64,000 nt of DNA from Lutraria lutraria (lineage: Eukaryota > Mollusca > Bivalvia > Venerida > Mactridae): the NCBI GenBank assembly GCA_964023205.1, contig OZ026836.1:5446993-5510992 (forward strand), given 5' to 3'. Below the pieces are notes generated by a model, which had not been told where the DNA came from, ran no database searches, and saw only the letters and a program-made list of their open reading frames with translations. The translations under genes and the position numbers were made by a program. Position 1 is the first letter of the stretch. Every line of letters starts with the position of its first letter. Shown piece by piece: positions 10,870 to 24,374 of this stretch.

Positions 10870-13800
10870 TATCTTCTCCATAGTTATTGGCTAGTTTTTA
10901 GAATGTATATTTAGTTGTACGGACATATAATACGAAAATAGTATTATTTATGGATTATATGGAAAGGGGCCAGTCATTTTAAGTCTGACACAAACCCAAG
11001 GACCAAATACATGTACTTTCATGTTTTGATTTGTGCAAACCGATATTTCTAGAAACATTCATTATTTCAATTAAGTCCATATCTTTAACATTCTCTTTGC
11101 TATCAAATCATTAGTGAGTACTTAATTGTTGGCGGTGATTTGTGAAGATTATTTTAATCGATTGTCAAACCACAGACTGAGAAAATTCATCTGGATTTGC
11201 TTAAAACTTGTTCATGTTTTAAGCACAAATGTGCAATGTGTTTAAATGATAATTGCAATGAACCATAACAGCAAAAATGCATGGTCATTGTTATAAAGCA
11301 ATAGAACACATGTGTTAAAATGAATAATTGTAATTTTCCTATTTCATATCATACTCTTTTAAGATACGGGTGTCACTTGTGTACTTGCGTCTAGAGTTAT
11401 TTTGTTTTCATTAATTCTCGGGAAACAGACTTCAAATTCTAAATGTCACTTATAAAAATACGACGAATCCAAGTTGATTCAAAATTTGGGAATCAAAATA
11501 ACATCGCGCACACGAATATTCACAAAACCAATGCAACATAAAACCTTAAGATTCTCTGCAATTGATCGGTTGTTTGTTATAAATGCACTGAATGCAATTT
11601 CTCTTTTACCGTAATTTCATTTCAATTTATTCAACAGCTATGAATTGAATATGTGCAAAATCATACTTTATTTTAGTATCGATTCGATACCGTTTTAGCT
11701 CCTGGTATTGTCAGAAAAACGAGACTGACAGTATAATAACATATATTCTGTCCGGCACATACGGACAATCAAGCGGCCGATGTTCCACAATGACAATCAA
11801 CGAAATATCATGAAATGAAGGTATTAAATTGTCTTTTCTCTTCTATTATCCTTGCATCTGACAGGCTTATAAAACATTACAATCTATTTTTTTTACTTGG
11901 AAGAAAAATATTTGTTTTAATCAGTAAAGCCACTTAGACATTAGCCCTCTAAGTGCTATGTGGCCCTTTGAGGTATAAAACAGTGCATGTCTTAACTAGT
12001 ACATTAATCCATTGGACGGTTCCTTCGTCTGACGTCTAACTCAGTCTTCCAGTCTTCTCTGTTTAAACTTGCAATATCAAAGCATTTCGAACAAAATCAC
12101 TTAAAACTGTAAGCAAGAATGGCACTAATCGGCTTTCGTATGGATAACATGAACATATTACCGCTTGTGTGATTCCTGCAAAACTAAAATGACGTTAAAC
12201 GACCGGCTTACAATTACTGAAATAGATCAAATGATCAAAATCCTTCCTTTCTGACTTAAGCTTTCAAACAAGTGCGTAATTGACAAGCAGGTCGAATTTA
12301 ATCTGCTACTCAATTTCAAACCAAATTAATTCGCCAGATTGGTCACATCGTCTCAGTCATTTCAATGAATCGGATCACAAATAGCTTGTCTGAATTTAAA
12401 AATTATTTCCATTTTGGAAATAGAGATTACATTTAGATGAATAAAGTAAGATACTCACTACGGCTTCATTAGCTCCGCAAATAAGCAACAGGTTTATATA
12501 GTATCTGTCAATTGTGTGCGAACGTACCAAACTTTAGGATGAAGCAATATCATAGTCAAACATCCTGAGTTTTTAATTATGATTTTCGATAGCACGCGAT
12601 GCTTTATTTTGGTTTCACGATGCGATGTTTAATTGTGTTTTAATATAATAGAAGTGTGAAGTTTGATCTTCATTCAGAAGGATAATCATACCTTATTGTA
12701 TTGATCGAACTGTTTCTAATCTAATCTGTTTTTGTTATAATGGCGCCTCTGATGTTAGCTGGCTGCTTTTTTGTTTTCCTTTTGATATGGCAACATGCTG
12801 AACCACAAAATCGAATCCACGGTGACGTTATCATACTTAAAATAGTTGAAAGTTTGCCCTTCACAATAAGTAAAACTGTATTACCCGACGGATAATTTGA
12901 ATTGAATTTAGATCCAAACCAAGTACAAAATGTATGACGTTTATATCAGAATCTCATTGTCTTATATAACCAGTGTTGGGTACGCAGACCATGTACCAAG
13001 CGCTGACACATATCTTCTTCATCAATCGTACCTGACATATATCAATAGAAAGTTTAAGCTTCAAACTCGAGTTAATTAAACCATTAAATGGGTGTTCAGT
13101 AACAACATAATCATCTAACATAATTTTAAATTATGTCGCTATTGATCAATTTAATCAATTGCAACGGCTTCGGAATACAGTTTTAGATAATAACTTGTAT
13201 TATTATGTTCTATTATTTCTGATTTGGTTATACAATTTCCCTCAGTCGCATTTATCATCAATTGCTATGTCTGCATGAAATAAATATTGAAGACTATGTG
13301 GGTAGTGATTTATGAATATGCATGATTTTATAGTTCGGGATACGAGTATGCTGAACGCTAGTAAGTTGTTTTAAAGGATGATTTTGATAATATTGTTGAC
13401 ATGACGAGTATCTTGGAATAATTGGTGTACATAGCATTCATTGTGTTGCAGCTACCACAGATGAATTGTAATTACTAAATCTAATACCAATGAAGAAGAT
13501 ATTATTCACGTATACATTGTAATTATGTTTCGACTGCCATCAGATTCGTTGTCACCTGAACTGCCTGAATCGATTTCGAAGGAAAAATGCGCCATACTTC
13601 AGTCAGCCAGCAAGAAATATATATCTTGTTATTACTAAACGTATAGAATCTACTTATATGGTGCACAACTCGAGAAAAGGTCAGCATGTTCAAAGATGAG
13701 TTTTGCAGTGGAAATGAAAGTAGTAACATTGTTCATCACAAAATAGTGCCAGTCGGCCTAGTTTATTTAATTTAGTCTTATGGCTGATTTAATAATAAAA

Positions 13801-14290
13801 GTTATAATAAAAGTTGAACTTATAAATTAAATACAAAATGTCATGTAGTACAAATGCGCCTGTTTACTCATAATTGTGGCACATACTTTAAAATTACCAT
13901 ATTTGTCAAACACAGTGTACACTTTTCATTGCTTTTTTTCAATTAACTTCAAACCCGCTTTATTTGATATTTATTTTCTGTAAAATAGTCATCTTGGAAT
14001 TTCTGGAGTTTCTATGTACTGAATAAATAAATAGTGCTCGGTCAACAACCTGGTTGAGTTATAAGGAGTGTAATAGTTTATCATTTATTTACTCGTATAT
14101 CAATCACCGACGTTAGAAGCACATCTGGGAAATAAATAGCACTGATAGATAACACATGCTAACCTCCAAAATAATGCATGCGTTGAATCCAGTCCCTGAT
14201 GTAAATAAGCCTACATCTTCAACCATACTCCAGTTTTGATATCATAATTACTCGCGAAGTTTTCCAAGAACGAAATAGTCATCTGTGGTA
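10870..14290. other. Intergenic, nothing recognised
   Basis: AT-rich and without coding signals. A segment near 12455-12490 (CGGCTTCATTAGCTCCGCAAATAAGCAA) has a diverged counterpart at 16885-16915, a trace of an old duplication. Confidence 0.45.
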
Positions 14291-14299
14291 TATTTTAAA

Positions 14300-14740
14300 C
14301 AGATGATCCTTTTCTGATAGTCATTCAAGTGACTCTCAGACAAATTGTCGTAACATATACACCTAATAAAATAGTTGTCATGACAATACATGTTCGCTCT
14401 TGCTCTAGCCATTAAAACGACACGGACACTTAAACATATGAGGTTTATACAAACAACTGACAGTTCCAGTCGCCTTCTTTCGACTTTTTTTATTACTTAA
14501 CGTGTTTGTAAAACAATTGCATGTCTGCCAAGAATCAATAGTACCATATATTTACCACATAGTCAAGAAAGTGCTGAACTATCTTCAGAAAATAATTATA
14601 CATTCTAAGACTTGACACTGTGTTTTGGAAGATGATAAGATCAATATCTTATAGTCTAGAGAACATCTGCCGACTTCTGATTGTTTCCAAAACAAACGTA
14701 GACAAACTTGATGAATAATACATATTTATTACTTGTTTCT
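14300..14740 (+). repeat. Old diverged duplication, copy 1 (partner 22380-22820)
   Basis: The stretch with GACAATACATGTTCGC, AAAACAATTGCATGTCTGCCAAGAAT and GCTGAACTATCTTC aligns in the same order with 22465-22735 (GACAATACATGTCCGCC, AAACAATTGTGTGTCTGCTA, GCTGAAGCATCTT) at roughly 70-78% identity. No coding sequence is seen in either copy. Confidence 0.65.
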
Positions 14741-15240
14741 GAAATAAGTAACGCATGTAAGACATGCATATTTATGTATTTTGCAGATGCGCCGTGTTAG
14801 GTATTTTGTTTACAAGATGTACATCAATCAAAATCATTCGATTCCTTTGTGCACTACTGTTACCAGACATTTAAGTTATAATGTGCCCATTTGGTGCCCA
14901 TTTGCTAGGCTAGGCAATCCTCGTCCAATTTCATGAAGAGATTGATATGTTCTAAAATGCAAAAAGTATCATAAGTCGCACCATAACGTATTACCTTACA
15001 CAATAACAAATCTTTGTTCACTGATCTTTTTTGCGGCTCTAATTCTTATTTAATGCATAAATGTTCGTTTTAAATCTTTAATTTAGTAAAATTCTGGTAT
15101 TATACGTTATATTATTATTATGCTTTGACATAATAGAACACGATATTTGTTCTGCACTAGCAAATGATTTATTCAATTAATCACAAGTGTGTTTTTACGT
15201 TACTGTAGTGATGAGTGTATTACAATCTAATTATTACGTT
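14741..15240. other. Intergenic, nothing recognised
   Basis: AT-rich spacer leading into the 21-bp minisatellite. A short direct repeat, TGCCCATTTGGTGCCCATTTG, lies near 14883. Confidence 0.4.
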
Positions 15241-15248
15241 CATTGTCA

Positions 15249-15731
15249 ATCTCTCGTACATCATAGAGAATCTCTCGTACATCATAGAGCATCTCTCGTA
15301 CATCATAGAGCATCTCTCGTACATCATAGAGCATCTCTCGTACATCATAGAGCATCTCTCGTACATCATAGAGCATCTCTCGTACATCATAGAGCATTTC
15401 TCGTACATCATAGAGCATCTCTCGTACATCATAGAGCATTTCTCGTACATCATAGAGCATCTCACGTACATCATAGAGCATTTCTCGTACATCATAGAGC
15501 ATCTCACGTACATCATAGAGCATTTCTCGTACATCATAGAGCATCTCTCGTACATCATAGAGCATCTCTCGTACATCATAGAGCATCTCACGTACATCAT
15601 AGAGCATCTCTCGTACATCATAGAGCATCTCTCGTACATCATAGAGCATCTCTCGTACATCATAGAGCATCTCTCGTACATCATAGAGCATCTCTCGTAC
15701 ATCATAGAGCATCTCTCGTACATCATAGAGC
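15249..15731 (+). repeat. 21-bp minisatellite, about 23 copies
   Basis: The unit is a 21-mer containing CTCTCGTACATCATAGAG, whose CTCT/AGAG ends can pair around a GTAC palindrome. Because 21 is a multiple of three and the unit lacks stops in several frames, long frames run through it on both strands (heptapeptides SLVHHRA, SYIIEHL, MMYERCS). These are by-products, not genes. Variant units (TTTCTCG, CTCACG) are clustered in the middle (about 15395-15600) in near-alternating order, which suggests block duplication. Confidence 0.95.
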
Positions 15732-15734
15732 TGA

Positions 15735-16280
15735 GTTATGTAATAGATACTCGTATAGACCAAAACCTAACCAGTACGTACAATTCATAATTGCACCAGG
15801 TGCGAAGTCAATTTAATATTCTATATTTTTGACAGTTTGTGGTTTTAAACTAACTCAAATTTATGTTCGTGCTTAGAAAGTGAGAAGTAATTATTCACTT
15901 TCATGGAAAGTAATAAATTGGTGACGAAACATTCAATCATGATACGTTTTTCTTCTAGCGCAAACCCCAAGAGCAGCTGCTTGTATGAAACGATGGGTCT
16001 ATTTCCCAGGCATATCTTCTACAGTAATTGTTTGAAACCCTAGCTTATAGTAATCGTTTTACTCTTTAGCCTTTAACAACGGTTAATAGATGGATCGAAC
16101 ACTGCAGTTATCTTCAAGCTGAAACAGTACATGTGTATCAAGAAATCATTCATTATTGGCAACACTTTTTCAGATACGATTCTAGTTGCTAGGATTGCAT
16201 CAGCCGTAACTGCATGTTAGCAGCTTGACTAACCAATAAGATTAAATATTTTGTTTGAAGTTCTAAGTGTATGTTATATG
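15735..16280. other. Intergenic, nothing recognised
   Basis: Unique-looking AT-rich spacer between the minisatellite and the second TTAA MITE. Confidence 0.4.
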
Positions 16281-16669
16281 TTAAAGTGCCATTAGCTTTT
16301 TGCTATAGAAGATAAATGCAAAAATCAAGCAATTGCTGATATTATCCCAAGATAATAATTACCGACGAAACGAGCCCTTTTCTTCGAACAACACTCATTT
16401 CGCTGTGAATTTTGCTTTTGTAAACTTGAAATATATAGAGCGCGTGACGTCACTTTATGACGAGAGTATAACATGACTGCGGGAAAACACAGCTGTTCTA
16501 TAAAAAAATGTTTTCAATGATATTGAAAAAAATACGATAGTGGTTTCGAAAACATTTTTTCTTGCTATAAAGAATGCACGGGGGGAAAACACACCGGATT
16601 CCTCTGTTATAGGACAAAGTGAAACTATTACGACCGATAAAATTAATGTATATGCTTATGGGACTTTAA
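16281..16669 (-). mobile_element. MITE, TTAA-type ends, copy 2
   Basis: It begins TTAAAGTGCCATTAGC and ends GCTTATGGGACTTTAA. It aligns in reverse orientation with 4491-4847 over its whole length, including GTGACGTCA, CAAGTTTACAAAAG and AGAACAGCTGTGTTTT. Copy 2 has a ~30-base extra segment (around 16510-16540). Confidence 0.7.
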
Positions 16670-17990
16670 ATGATATAATACATAGGTCTTAACTACGTGA
16701 ATGAGAGTATAGTTATTGGTTTGATTTTACTTATCGATTCCAAATAATGAATGAGTCAGGTTGCTAGAATGATCTCGGATATCTTTATCAATCAATTACA
16801 CTAGGTTAGCTAGTAGATATTTACGAAAATCACCTTTCCTTCTACTTATAGTCATTCCATACTACTGTACCGAGCTTGAATACAGCTTCATTAGTTTCGT
16901 AAACAAGCAATCTGTCTATCGTTCAATATGTCAATCTATTTTCTATATCTGTCACCAGTATACATTTTAGCAAAATGAGTCAGAACAAAATTAAGTAGTA
17001 ACTCAATAATGGACTTGAGTGTTTTTTCTTTCTAGAAATCTGTTTTCATTGACAAGAACATGTAATCGTTTCTTTATTCATCAAGACTATGTCAGACATG
17101 CCAGCATGAACTTGTTTGTCCTGGCGGTCAACTTAAGTATCAAAACACCATTTTCATTTGAGTCAAAATTCCCAATAACAGACTCAAATAGCGCGTTTGT
17201 TGAATTGAACCATACAAAGAGATTATAGCCAGGTTGAAATTGTAGGAATTTGTTATAAGACCATCCTTGAACCTATTTGTAATACAACATTCATTCTGAG
17301 TTGCATACAATAAAACAGAGAAATGATTTATTCAATAAAGTTGGGTTTGAGCAAAAACATAAGTGTTTTTCCCAGGTTGATACGACTGTTTATTTTAATT
17401 TGAAAACTGCATGGCAATGGATGAGAGATTGAATGCCTTAAATTATGCATTTTATGAAAATCAATGTTTGGCGTTCATCTTATTAGAGATAAAACCATTA
17501 CAAGTAGTTTCTACAAAGCTTGGTGATACCTCAGCTCTACCGATCCTCTTAAATAATATATTTAGGTTTCATTGTATAGGATTCGATTAGAAGCGAAATT
17601 TAACCATTATTGTATATTGGATTTGTCTGCTTCTGTTCAGATGTTGTTCCTCTACCTGTATCAGATATGTGGTATCATTGTAAATGGAGAAGAATGATTA
17701 TAGTATGAAACAATTGGCATCGTGATGGGTCTGTCAGGCGTTCACCGTATACTGGTGTATGGGTTGATTTCCCATATTTGGCCATGATACCGGTCGTGTA
17801 AAATTACCACATCATGTTTTGGCGTGTGTTGTCTGCGCTATCATTACTTATTTATTACAAAATATATTGCTTAGTTTTACTTTACTTTTGCTACAAAGAC
17901 GAAGTCAATCTAGGAGCTATACAAAAGAATTGAATTGTCCAAAGTCGTGAGTTACTTATGGGAAAATTATTTAATCTGTAACAAAATTTT
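16670..17990. other. Intergenic, nothing recognised
   Basis: A 69-codon plus-strand frame at 17019-17228 has no domain or splice context. A diverged copy of sequence near 12455 lies at 16885-16915. No gene is called. Confidence 0.4.
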
Positions 17991-17999
17991 ACATTATAA

Positions 18000-18370
18000 C
18001 TCTTATCTTACGGATCTAAATTGAATTGTCTGTCACTTCATACGCATGATATCTATACGGAAATTTTAGACATATTGCTATTTAGGAAAATGTTGCTTTT
18101 ATGACATTTACGCATCTGTTAAGATCACTTATGTTACATTAAACTAATGTAAATTGTTTGACTTCTTCATCGAAGTTACTACCTTCTTGATTCAATTATA
18201 GACCCGAGGTATGAGTGTTTTCTCCATTTTTAGCGGAAGACATTTTGTACAATAATGCCTTTATTATGATAGATCGTAAAACTGTTGTCATTACTTGTTC
18301 TCCAGTGCCATGTTAACATTTGAGAATTACGAAAATAGAATTATTTTATTATCTGAAATAATAATGATTT
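18000..18370 (+). repeat. Old diverged copy of part of the 23.6-46.9 kb duplicated unit (part 1)
   Basis: This stretch contains TGCTTTTATGACATTTACGCA, ATGTTACATTAAACTAATGTAAAT and ATAGACCCGAGGTATGAG. The blocks recur in the same order at 27600-27965 and 39410-39775 (TGTTACATTAAGCTAATGTAAAT, ATAGACCTGTGATGTTAG). Identity is clearly lower than between the two young copies. It is therefore an older member of the same duplication history. Confidence 0.65.
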
Positions 18371-18514
18371 GAAATAAATTTGATGAAGAGAAATAGGAAT
18401 GGGTACTTGTTTGGACAAAACTGAATTGGGCACCAATGTGAACATGTAATAAAATACTTGATAATTTGCTTCCCTTGATCACTTACAAGTTCCAATTTTA
18501 ACATTGTCATTAAT

Positions 18515-18722
18515 TTGTAACGGAACCGCTGGACTTGTTGCTCTTCTCTGTAAATTTGACAGAAATTTCGTGTTTTCTCATATTGAGAAGTTGTCGGTGT
18601 CTTGTGGAATGGTTAGTACTGGATAAAGTACAGTCTAGAAAATATGTCAGGTGAACCGGCTGTCGTATTTTACTAAATAATCGTTGAAAACGACTTTAAA
18701 CCCTCTGAAACAAAGAAATCAT
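18515..18722 (+). mobile_element. Partial SINE (GTTAAACCC-tail family)
   Basis: It contains TCTGTAAATTTGACAGAAATTT, TGAGAAGTTGTCGG, GGTTAGTACTGG, GGTGAACCGGCTG and the tail ACTTTAAACCCTCTGAAACAAA. These parallel the body and tail of the SINE at 47530-47792. The tRNA-like head is degenerate. Confidence 0.55.
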
Positions 18723-18724
18723 TT

Positions 18725-21700
18725 GTAACTCTATTTCATACTTCTGTTTTATTTCTATTTGTAATTTTCATGGTCACATTTGTTTGCCTTAAAAGCCAGT
18801 TCGGTTTAATTACATTTTCTGAGCAGAAAATCATGTATGGTCCACATAATTCTCATTGGCGAAATCACTTTAAAAATGCATTACTGTTGCCTGGCACAAA
18901 CGATTACTGTAGAAATTGATTTTCACGGGAAAATGCATTTGTTATTTCGTTTTATAATTCTACTTAAAGCAAATGATGGAAAATGTGCTATAAGCTTTTA
19001 TCTAAATAATCTTGAGATTGTCCCTAAGTGGATGCTAACCAAGCTTAGTTTACAATATGCGACGTTATTTGCATAAAGAAATTGGTATTTTATTTCGCTA
19101 ATCTTGTTAAAACACATTTACGTTATGATATAAATATGACATGCATATCCATGATCAGTAGACGTTTTTGTCAAGAATGCATGTCATTAACAAAGTTACT
19201 GCATGAGAAAAGTCCTATCATACATATGGTGACAGTGCGGTCAAACAACTGATAAAAATTGCGAGGCAAATTTCAATTTAAAAGTAACGAATTTTGATTT
19301 TATTCTGGAACAATAAATACGTTTAGAGATGTAATATTTTGTATCCTGGTCTTTCAAAAATAGTGATTAAGATAAAACAAATTCTATGAGAAATTCTACA
19401 AAGGTCGAAATAATTTTTTAGTTCTTGGATGAGATTTTGCAAATAAACATGCAATTCTTGTTACCTCGAAATTTATTGTAAGCGTTAACTGATGTTCAAT
19501 TCAGTTAATGCATTTGAATGGTTGTTCAGTTTGATTTTAAACTAATTTTAAATACTTGACGCATTAAGTCTTAGTGACAGTAAGGGCTAAAAGTGATGGT
19601 GCTTTTGGCTCCATAACGACAACCGAAATGTCGCCAATGTCATACAAACATGAACAGTTTTCATGTAGGATTTTTTATTATTACATTTTGTATTATTATT
19701 CGCTATGATCCAATCGTATTGACATAAATTATATTGATTTCAAGCCATTTGTTAGCAACGTTTCTTACAAAACTTTTAAATGATCTGAAGGATTGTGTTT
19801 TTGACTTTATCTACATTATCAAATGAAAGTCACCCTATTCTACTTTACACTGTTGTTTTTATTGATTTGACACCGAGTGTTATATATTTCATACACGCAT
19901 TAGACGAATTCAATTAGGCTTGTATTGTTCCATGTTTAACCACTTTGGTGGCGGATGTACCATAGCAATAGTTATTTTATTCATTGCAATAAGACAGTGA
20001 AAGCTTTTTGTAACTGAACAACATGTAAGAATTATTGTAAATTAAACATTGCAGGAGCTAGTGCGCTATCACAATCAATGGCTTTTATACGATGACTATG
20101 TTTCGTACAGATCCAGATTTAGAATTCCACGATGTCGAAACAACAGGACTTGGCCACCAATTGCATTACGCGTTTAAGCGCTAATGGCAAAGCCTTTGAA
20201 TATTCCAATCTTTTGCCGATGTCTTTTATAATCTCTTTAATGGCTGGTAAAAGTCGATTTGATGCTATGTTCTGATCCAAAGCCATTTAGCAAGATCAGT
20301 GTTTTGAATTAAATATTCCATTTGTTTGTGTCATTGTTCTGTTCAGTCGTATTGATACAAAAGCATTCAAGCAGTCCGTTCAATCGTGTTTCATACTGAT
20401 CTAATTGGTCAGAATTAGTTTAACCTTAGCTAATCATTCATCTGAGTCCAATAGAAGCTGAACTTCTCTATGTTACACTGATTTTTTATTGCTTCATGTT
20501 TATTTCCTCATCCAACAAGTCTAGATGTACTTAGTATGCTTTTATTTAATGCATGTTACTATCGTAAACATCAAACTTGTAATGTACCGAAACCCAATAG
20601 ACGTATTAATCATACACTACTTCCAAGAAACATCTTGTTGTTTCCTACTTGAGGTGAGAAAATGCATTAGTAATTTAGTATTATGCATTATAATTATTGT
20701 ATCTTGTACATGATCTACTAACAGTTTGACAGAAATGGTTTTAAACATGTTACATCAGCTGTGTTATCTAGTATACAAACTGTTACATATATCAGAGTGT
20801 TTTTTTAGAAATTTCAAGTTAAAGGACGTCAGAGCTCTTGATGGCTTACAGAAAATATAGTTTGATGATGGATTACTTTTAGCAGTCAAAATGTTTCAGT
20901 CTTTAGAATTGTATAATAAAACGAAATTGGAAATGAATCATATCCATCAACCCACAAAATAAAAAAATGTTATGGCGAAACTGTCAACACATGCGAACAA
21001 AAGAAGTAATATATTCATAGTGTCACGTTTTGAAAACCACCTGTTAACGATGAGAAAAAACAGTAAGATATTTATACAAAACTAGGTCATACAAATCAGT
21101 AATAACCGATGCTGATGCTTTTAAAAAAAAGTAATGCATTGTTGTTGTTTGTACCAATCTGTGCCCAGGGACTACGATTTACAGTAATAAGTAAGGTTGT
21201 TTGATCAAATCTGTTTTTTGTGTTACATTTTGTTTGACCTTACTTTCAGAGAGTGTTCTTTAAGAATCCGGTCAAGCTAAGATACGATACCTTTTTGGAT
21301 TAAAAATAATTCTTGATGGTAGATATTTTATATATTTAAGTTGCATTTTAGGGTCTGTCTTCTAGGAAATATTGACAATCCTGAATGACTGGGTGTCGTC
21401 CCATAGAGATATTTGTTATCATATGGAACATGCCTCCCAAATAGTAATGTGAGCAGTTGTAGTGGTGTTGGTTGTCATTATTATTATTATTTACATTCAT
21501 ATGAACCGTGCATCTTATTTGCTACGCTACCATAAAGGTCCTTTGACAATTATGTAGTATTCATGTTATTTCATCCCTTGTCATCTTATACTATGAATAG
21601 AAAGTGCTGGAATCATATCTATATTAGACATTGTAACTAATTATAAATGTTTTATCTGAAATTGCACAGTATATTTATTTACTACTTATCACACAACTAC

Positions 21701-21835
21701 TATGTACTATCATCACTTTTTATGAACAGCTTCGAATGACCCTCAATTTTATTTTGGCACTCGGATAATTTGCCTGGGTCTGAATTGCTTAAATTGCTTC
21801 CAAAAATGCAATTATGCAATTTTCTTTTCTTCAAT
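18725..21835. other. Intergenic, nothing recognised
   Basis: Three kilobases of AT-rich DNA. Short frames at 18837-19076 and 20525-20713 have no recognisable domain, no partner exon and no repeat match. No gene is called. Confidence 0.45.
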
Positions 21836-21839
21836 ATTA

Positions 21840-21990
21840 CATGATAAGAATGCTCTAGGCCACTCGATACGCTATATTGCTCATTAAAGACGGCTGTATG
21901 ACTGTCCTAAAGTATGATTAGAAAGACTGATCATGCCAGAGGTTCCACCTGTTCGTCTGGTATATTTGTTCACTGGAAAACGCTTCAATT
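21840..21990 (+). repeat. Old diverged copy of part of the duplicated unit (part 2)
   Basis: ATGATAAGAATGCTCTAGGCCACTCGATACGC, TTAGAAAGACTGATCATG.CAGAG.TTC and GTCTGGTAT align with 28320-28440 and 40120-40245. Together with 18000-18370 it marks an ancient third copy of part of the unit. The spacing is longer here, by roughly 3 kb. Confidence 0.6.
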
Positions 21991-21994
21991 ATTT

Positions 21995-23596
21995 TTATTT
22001 TCATTATGTGGCATAATAAACTTTCTCTGTCTGTTGCAAAATGTATTAGTCTCAAACAACTTGTTGGCTTCTTAAATAATTTAGATGAGAAAATGAGGTG
22101 GAATCGTTAAAATGCTCTGAATACGCAATTCCAAAGCTATGTACAGATGTGTCCCATTTTGATTTAGCCTACTTTAACATTTTATATCACTCAGTAATAG
22201 TAATGAATTGGTCTTTTACTTTTTTCACAAAATATTATTGTAAACAATCAGTCTTATGCGACCTACCTTTATGCTGATAGTAATGAAATCTTCGGCCATG
22301 CTGCAGTTGTGCAGATCTTTGCGTGATACCATAATTGCATACCAAATGTTTCCGAAAAACAAAAACGATTTCCCGATAGTCGCTCAGTTGACACCAAATT
22401 GACACACAGACAGATTACTTTATAATGTACAGCGCAAATTATCACAACATTTACACCTAAAAACATAGTTGCAGTGACAATACATGTCCGCCATAGAAAT
22501 TAAAAACAACACAGACACTTTTACATGTAAAGTTTTTACAAAAAGAACATTATCCAGTAGCCTTCTTCAGACTTTTCTTTTACAAAACGTGTTTGAAAAA
22601 CAATTGTGTGTCTGCTAAGAATAAATAGTATCATTACATAAGACACACTACATAGTAGAATAAGTGCTGAAGCATCTTTAAAATGTAATAAAACATTCCG
22701 AGAAGATTTCACATTGTGTTTGCAAGATATTTTTGATTGGTGTACTTCGACATTTTCCAGATTTCACAATGTTTTCAAATCCAAAATTGGACAAACCCGT
22801 TGAATGATACAAGTGTATTCGTTTGTTCATAGCTTTTTCAAGACATTTCTTTTCACGAATTACAAGTAGTTATAGTCTTATTTCGTGATAAGACTGCAAT
22901 TTGTTATGACCCCCCCCCCCACTCCCCCGATCGTAGCATGCACAAGTCCAGATCTTTGCATGCTTGTATAATTCATAATGCAGTATAGTTAACATATCAT
23001 TATATATTTTGTACTTAACATATCAGATAACGATAAATTGATATGCATTATATGCGATCTCGACGAGGCGCAAATGTCTTATATAGTGATAAGCTAATTT
23101 CAAAATTATCCATTATGTTTATTGCAAATTGCATTAATTCATTATTGCAGAATTAGTATCAAGTGTTTGATCGTAAGGAGGCAATTCGCATTATAAAATG
23201 AATTTACGATCATGTAATCATCAGAAAGTCGATATTATTGTTGACATAATGGTGTTACATTTCAATGACGTAATCGATATCAAGAGACTGTCATTAGAGA
23301 GCTTGCTACAGATTCGACCTTCAAATCTATTCAAATGATGTTATCGTACCCTCTGTAATGTCAAATTACGTCCATTTATGATTCCGAGCATGATGTTTTA
23401 TTCCAAGTAAATGTAGAACATTAAACTAGTATGATACATTCTCTCGACCTCCTTTTGTCAAACTGGGAATCATAAAGATAATCACTGTTGATGACTGACA
23501 CTTCAATAATATTTTGAAGACTTTTCGTACAAAATAGTTCGGACGTCCAAACTTTTTGAATGCTATGTTTGATTTTTTTTTGAGCTTTGTATGTTG
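21995..23596. other. Intergenic; old duplication copy and a poly-C run
   Basis: 22380-22820 is the diverged partner of 14300-14740. A run of ten or more C residues lies at about 22910-22921, followed by ACTCCCCC. The 65- and 61-codon reverse frames at 22269-22466 and 23421-23606 are unsupported. Confidence 0.5.
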
Positions 23597-23735
23597 TTTT
23601 TTGCAACTTATCTCAACATTTGTACATATAAGTATTCACGCTAAGTCGCCACAAATACGTAAGTAATATTATACACATACATCTTTTAAGAACTTTCAAA
23701 ATTGTTATATTTAGTCGTATAAGAGAAGTCAACTT

Positions 23736-24169
23736 GTGTTCGTAGACAAAAAGTCGAACTGGCCGCCATTGAAACTACGCCAGAAAAAGGTTTTACCGGG
23801 AGTTATCTCCTGGAAAACAAAAACACTCTATAAAATGCCAGGACCAGTAATCTATGAATCAATGACGTTCAAATTATTGGCGAGCGGCTTAATCATATGG
23901 AAAATGGAGAAAACAGGCGACCAATTAAAGATTGGTTTACTTCCAAATGACACAAAATAAAGTAATTGTCAATGATACATATTGAAAATAAAGATAATTC
24001 GCCGAAGAGAAAATGGTTTATTGGTGAAATTCAGACACTAAAAACAGAAATTGGCTACGTGAGTGATTCGACTCGCCGAAAAAATGACATTTTGCTGCTT
24101 CCCGATTACTTTTTATTTTGTTTGTTTTCGGGAAGACCTGTTTTTATTTCAGTTTTCAAAAGAATATAA
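23736..24169 (+). other. Two short adjacent open frames, unassigned (copy A)
   Basis: A 74-codon GTG-led frame (first internal ATG at 23834, MPGPVIYESMTF) ends at 23960. It is followed six bases later by a 67-codon frame (23966-24169). Copy B keeps both open (35034-35258 and 35264-35467) with only two base changes noticed in the first frame, one of them silent. I recognise no family. Near-identity over recent duplicates is weak evidence of function. They could be exons, old transposon sequence or chance. Confidence 0.25.
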
Positions 24170-24374
24170 TGGAGGTAAAGTATTTTCTGTATAGAAATAT
24201 ATTTCCATACATGTGTACAATTACTATAAACTAGACCAATAAATATGACACGGCAAAACAATATCGCGGACTACTTGTTTTGATTTTTTCGAGAGCGTGT
24301 CATGATTTTATGCCAAACTGACGACCCTCCATATAGAATGACTTGAATGGACGGAATTGTTTAAAACTATTTGA

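Noticed and set aside
15187..15816. 209-codon plus frame and three overlapping frames of 168-191 codons
   Set aside because: They are produced by the 21-bp minisatellite and use different frames and strands of the same repeat. No start, splice or domain evidence.
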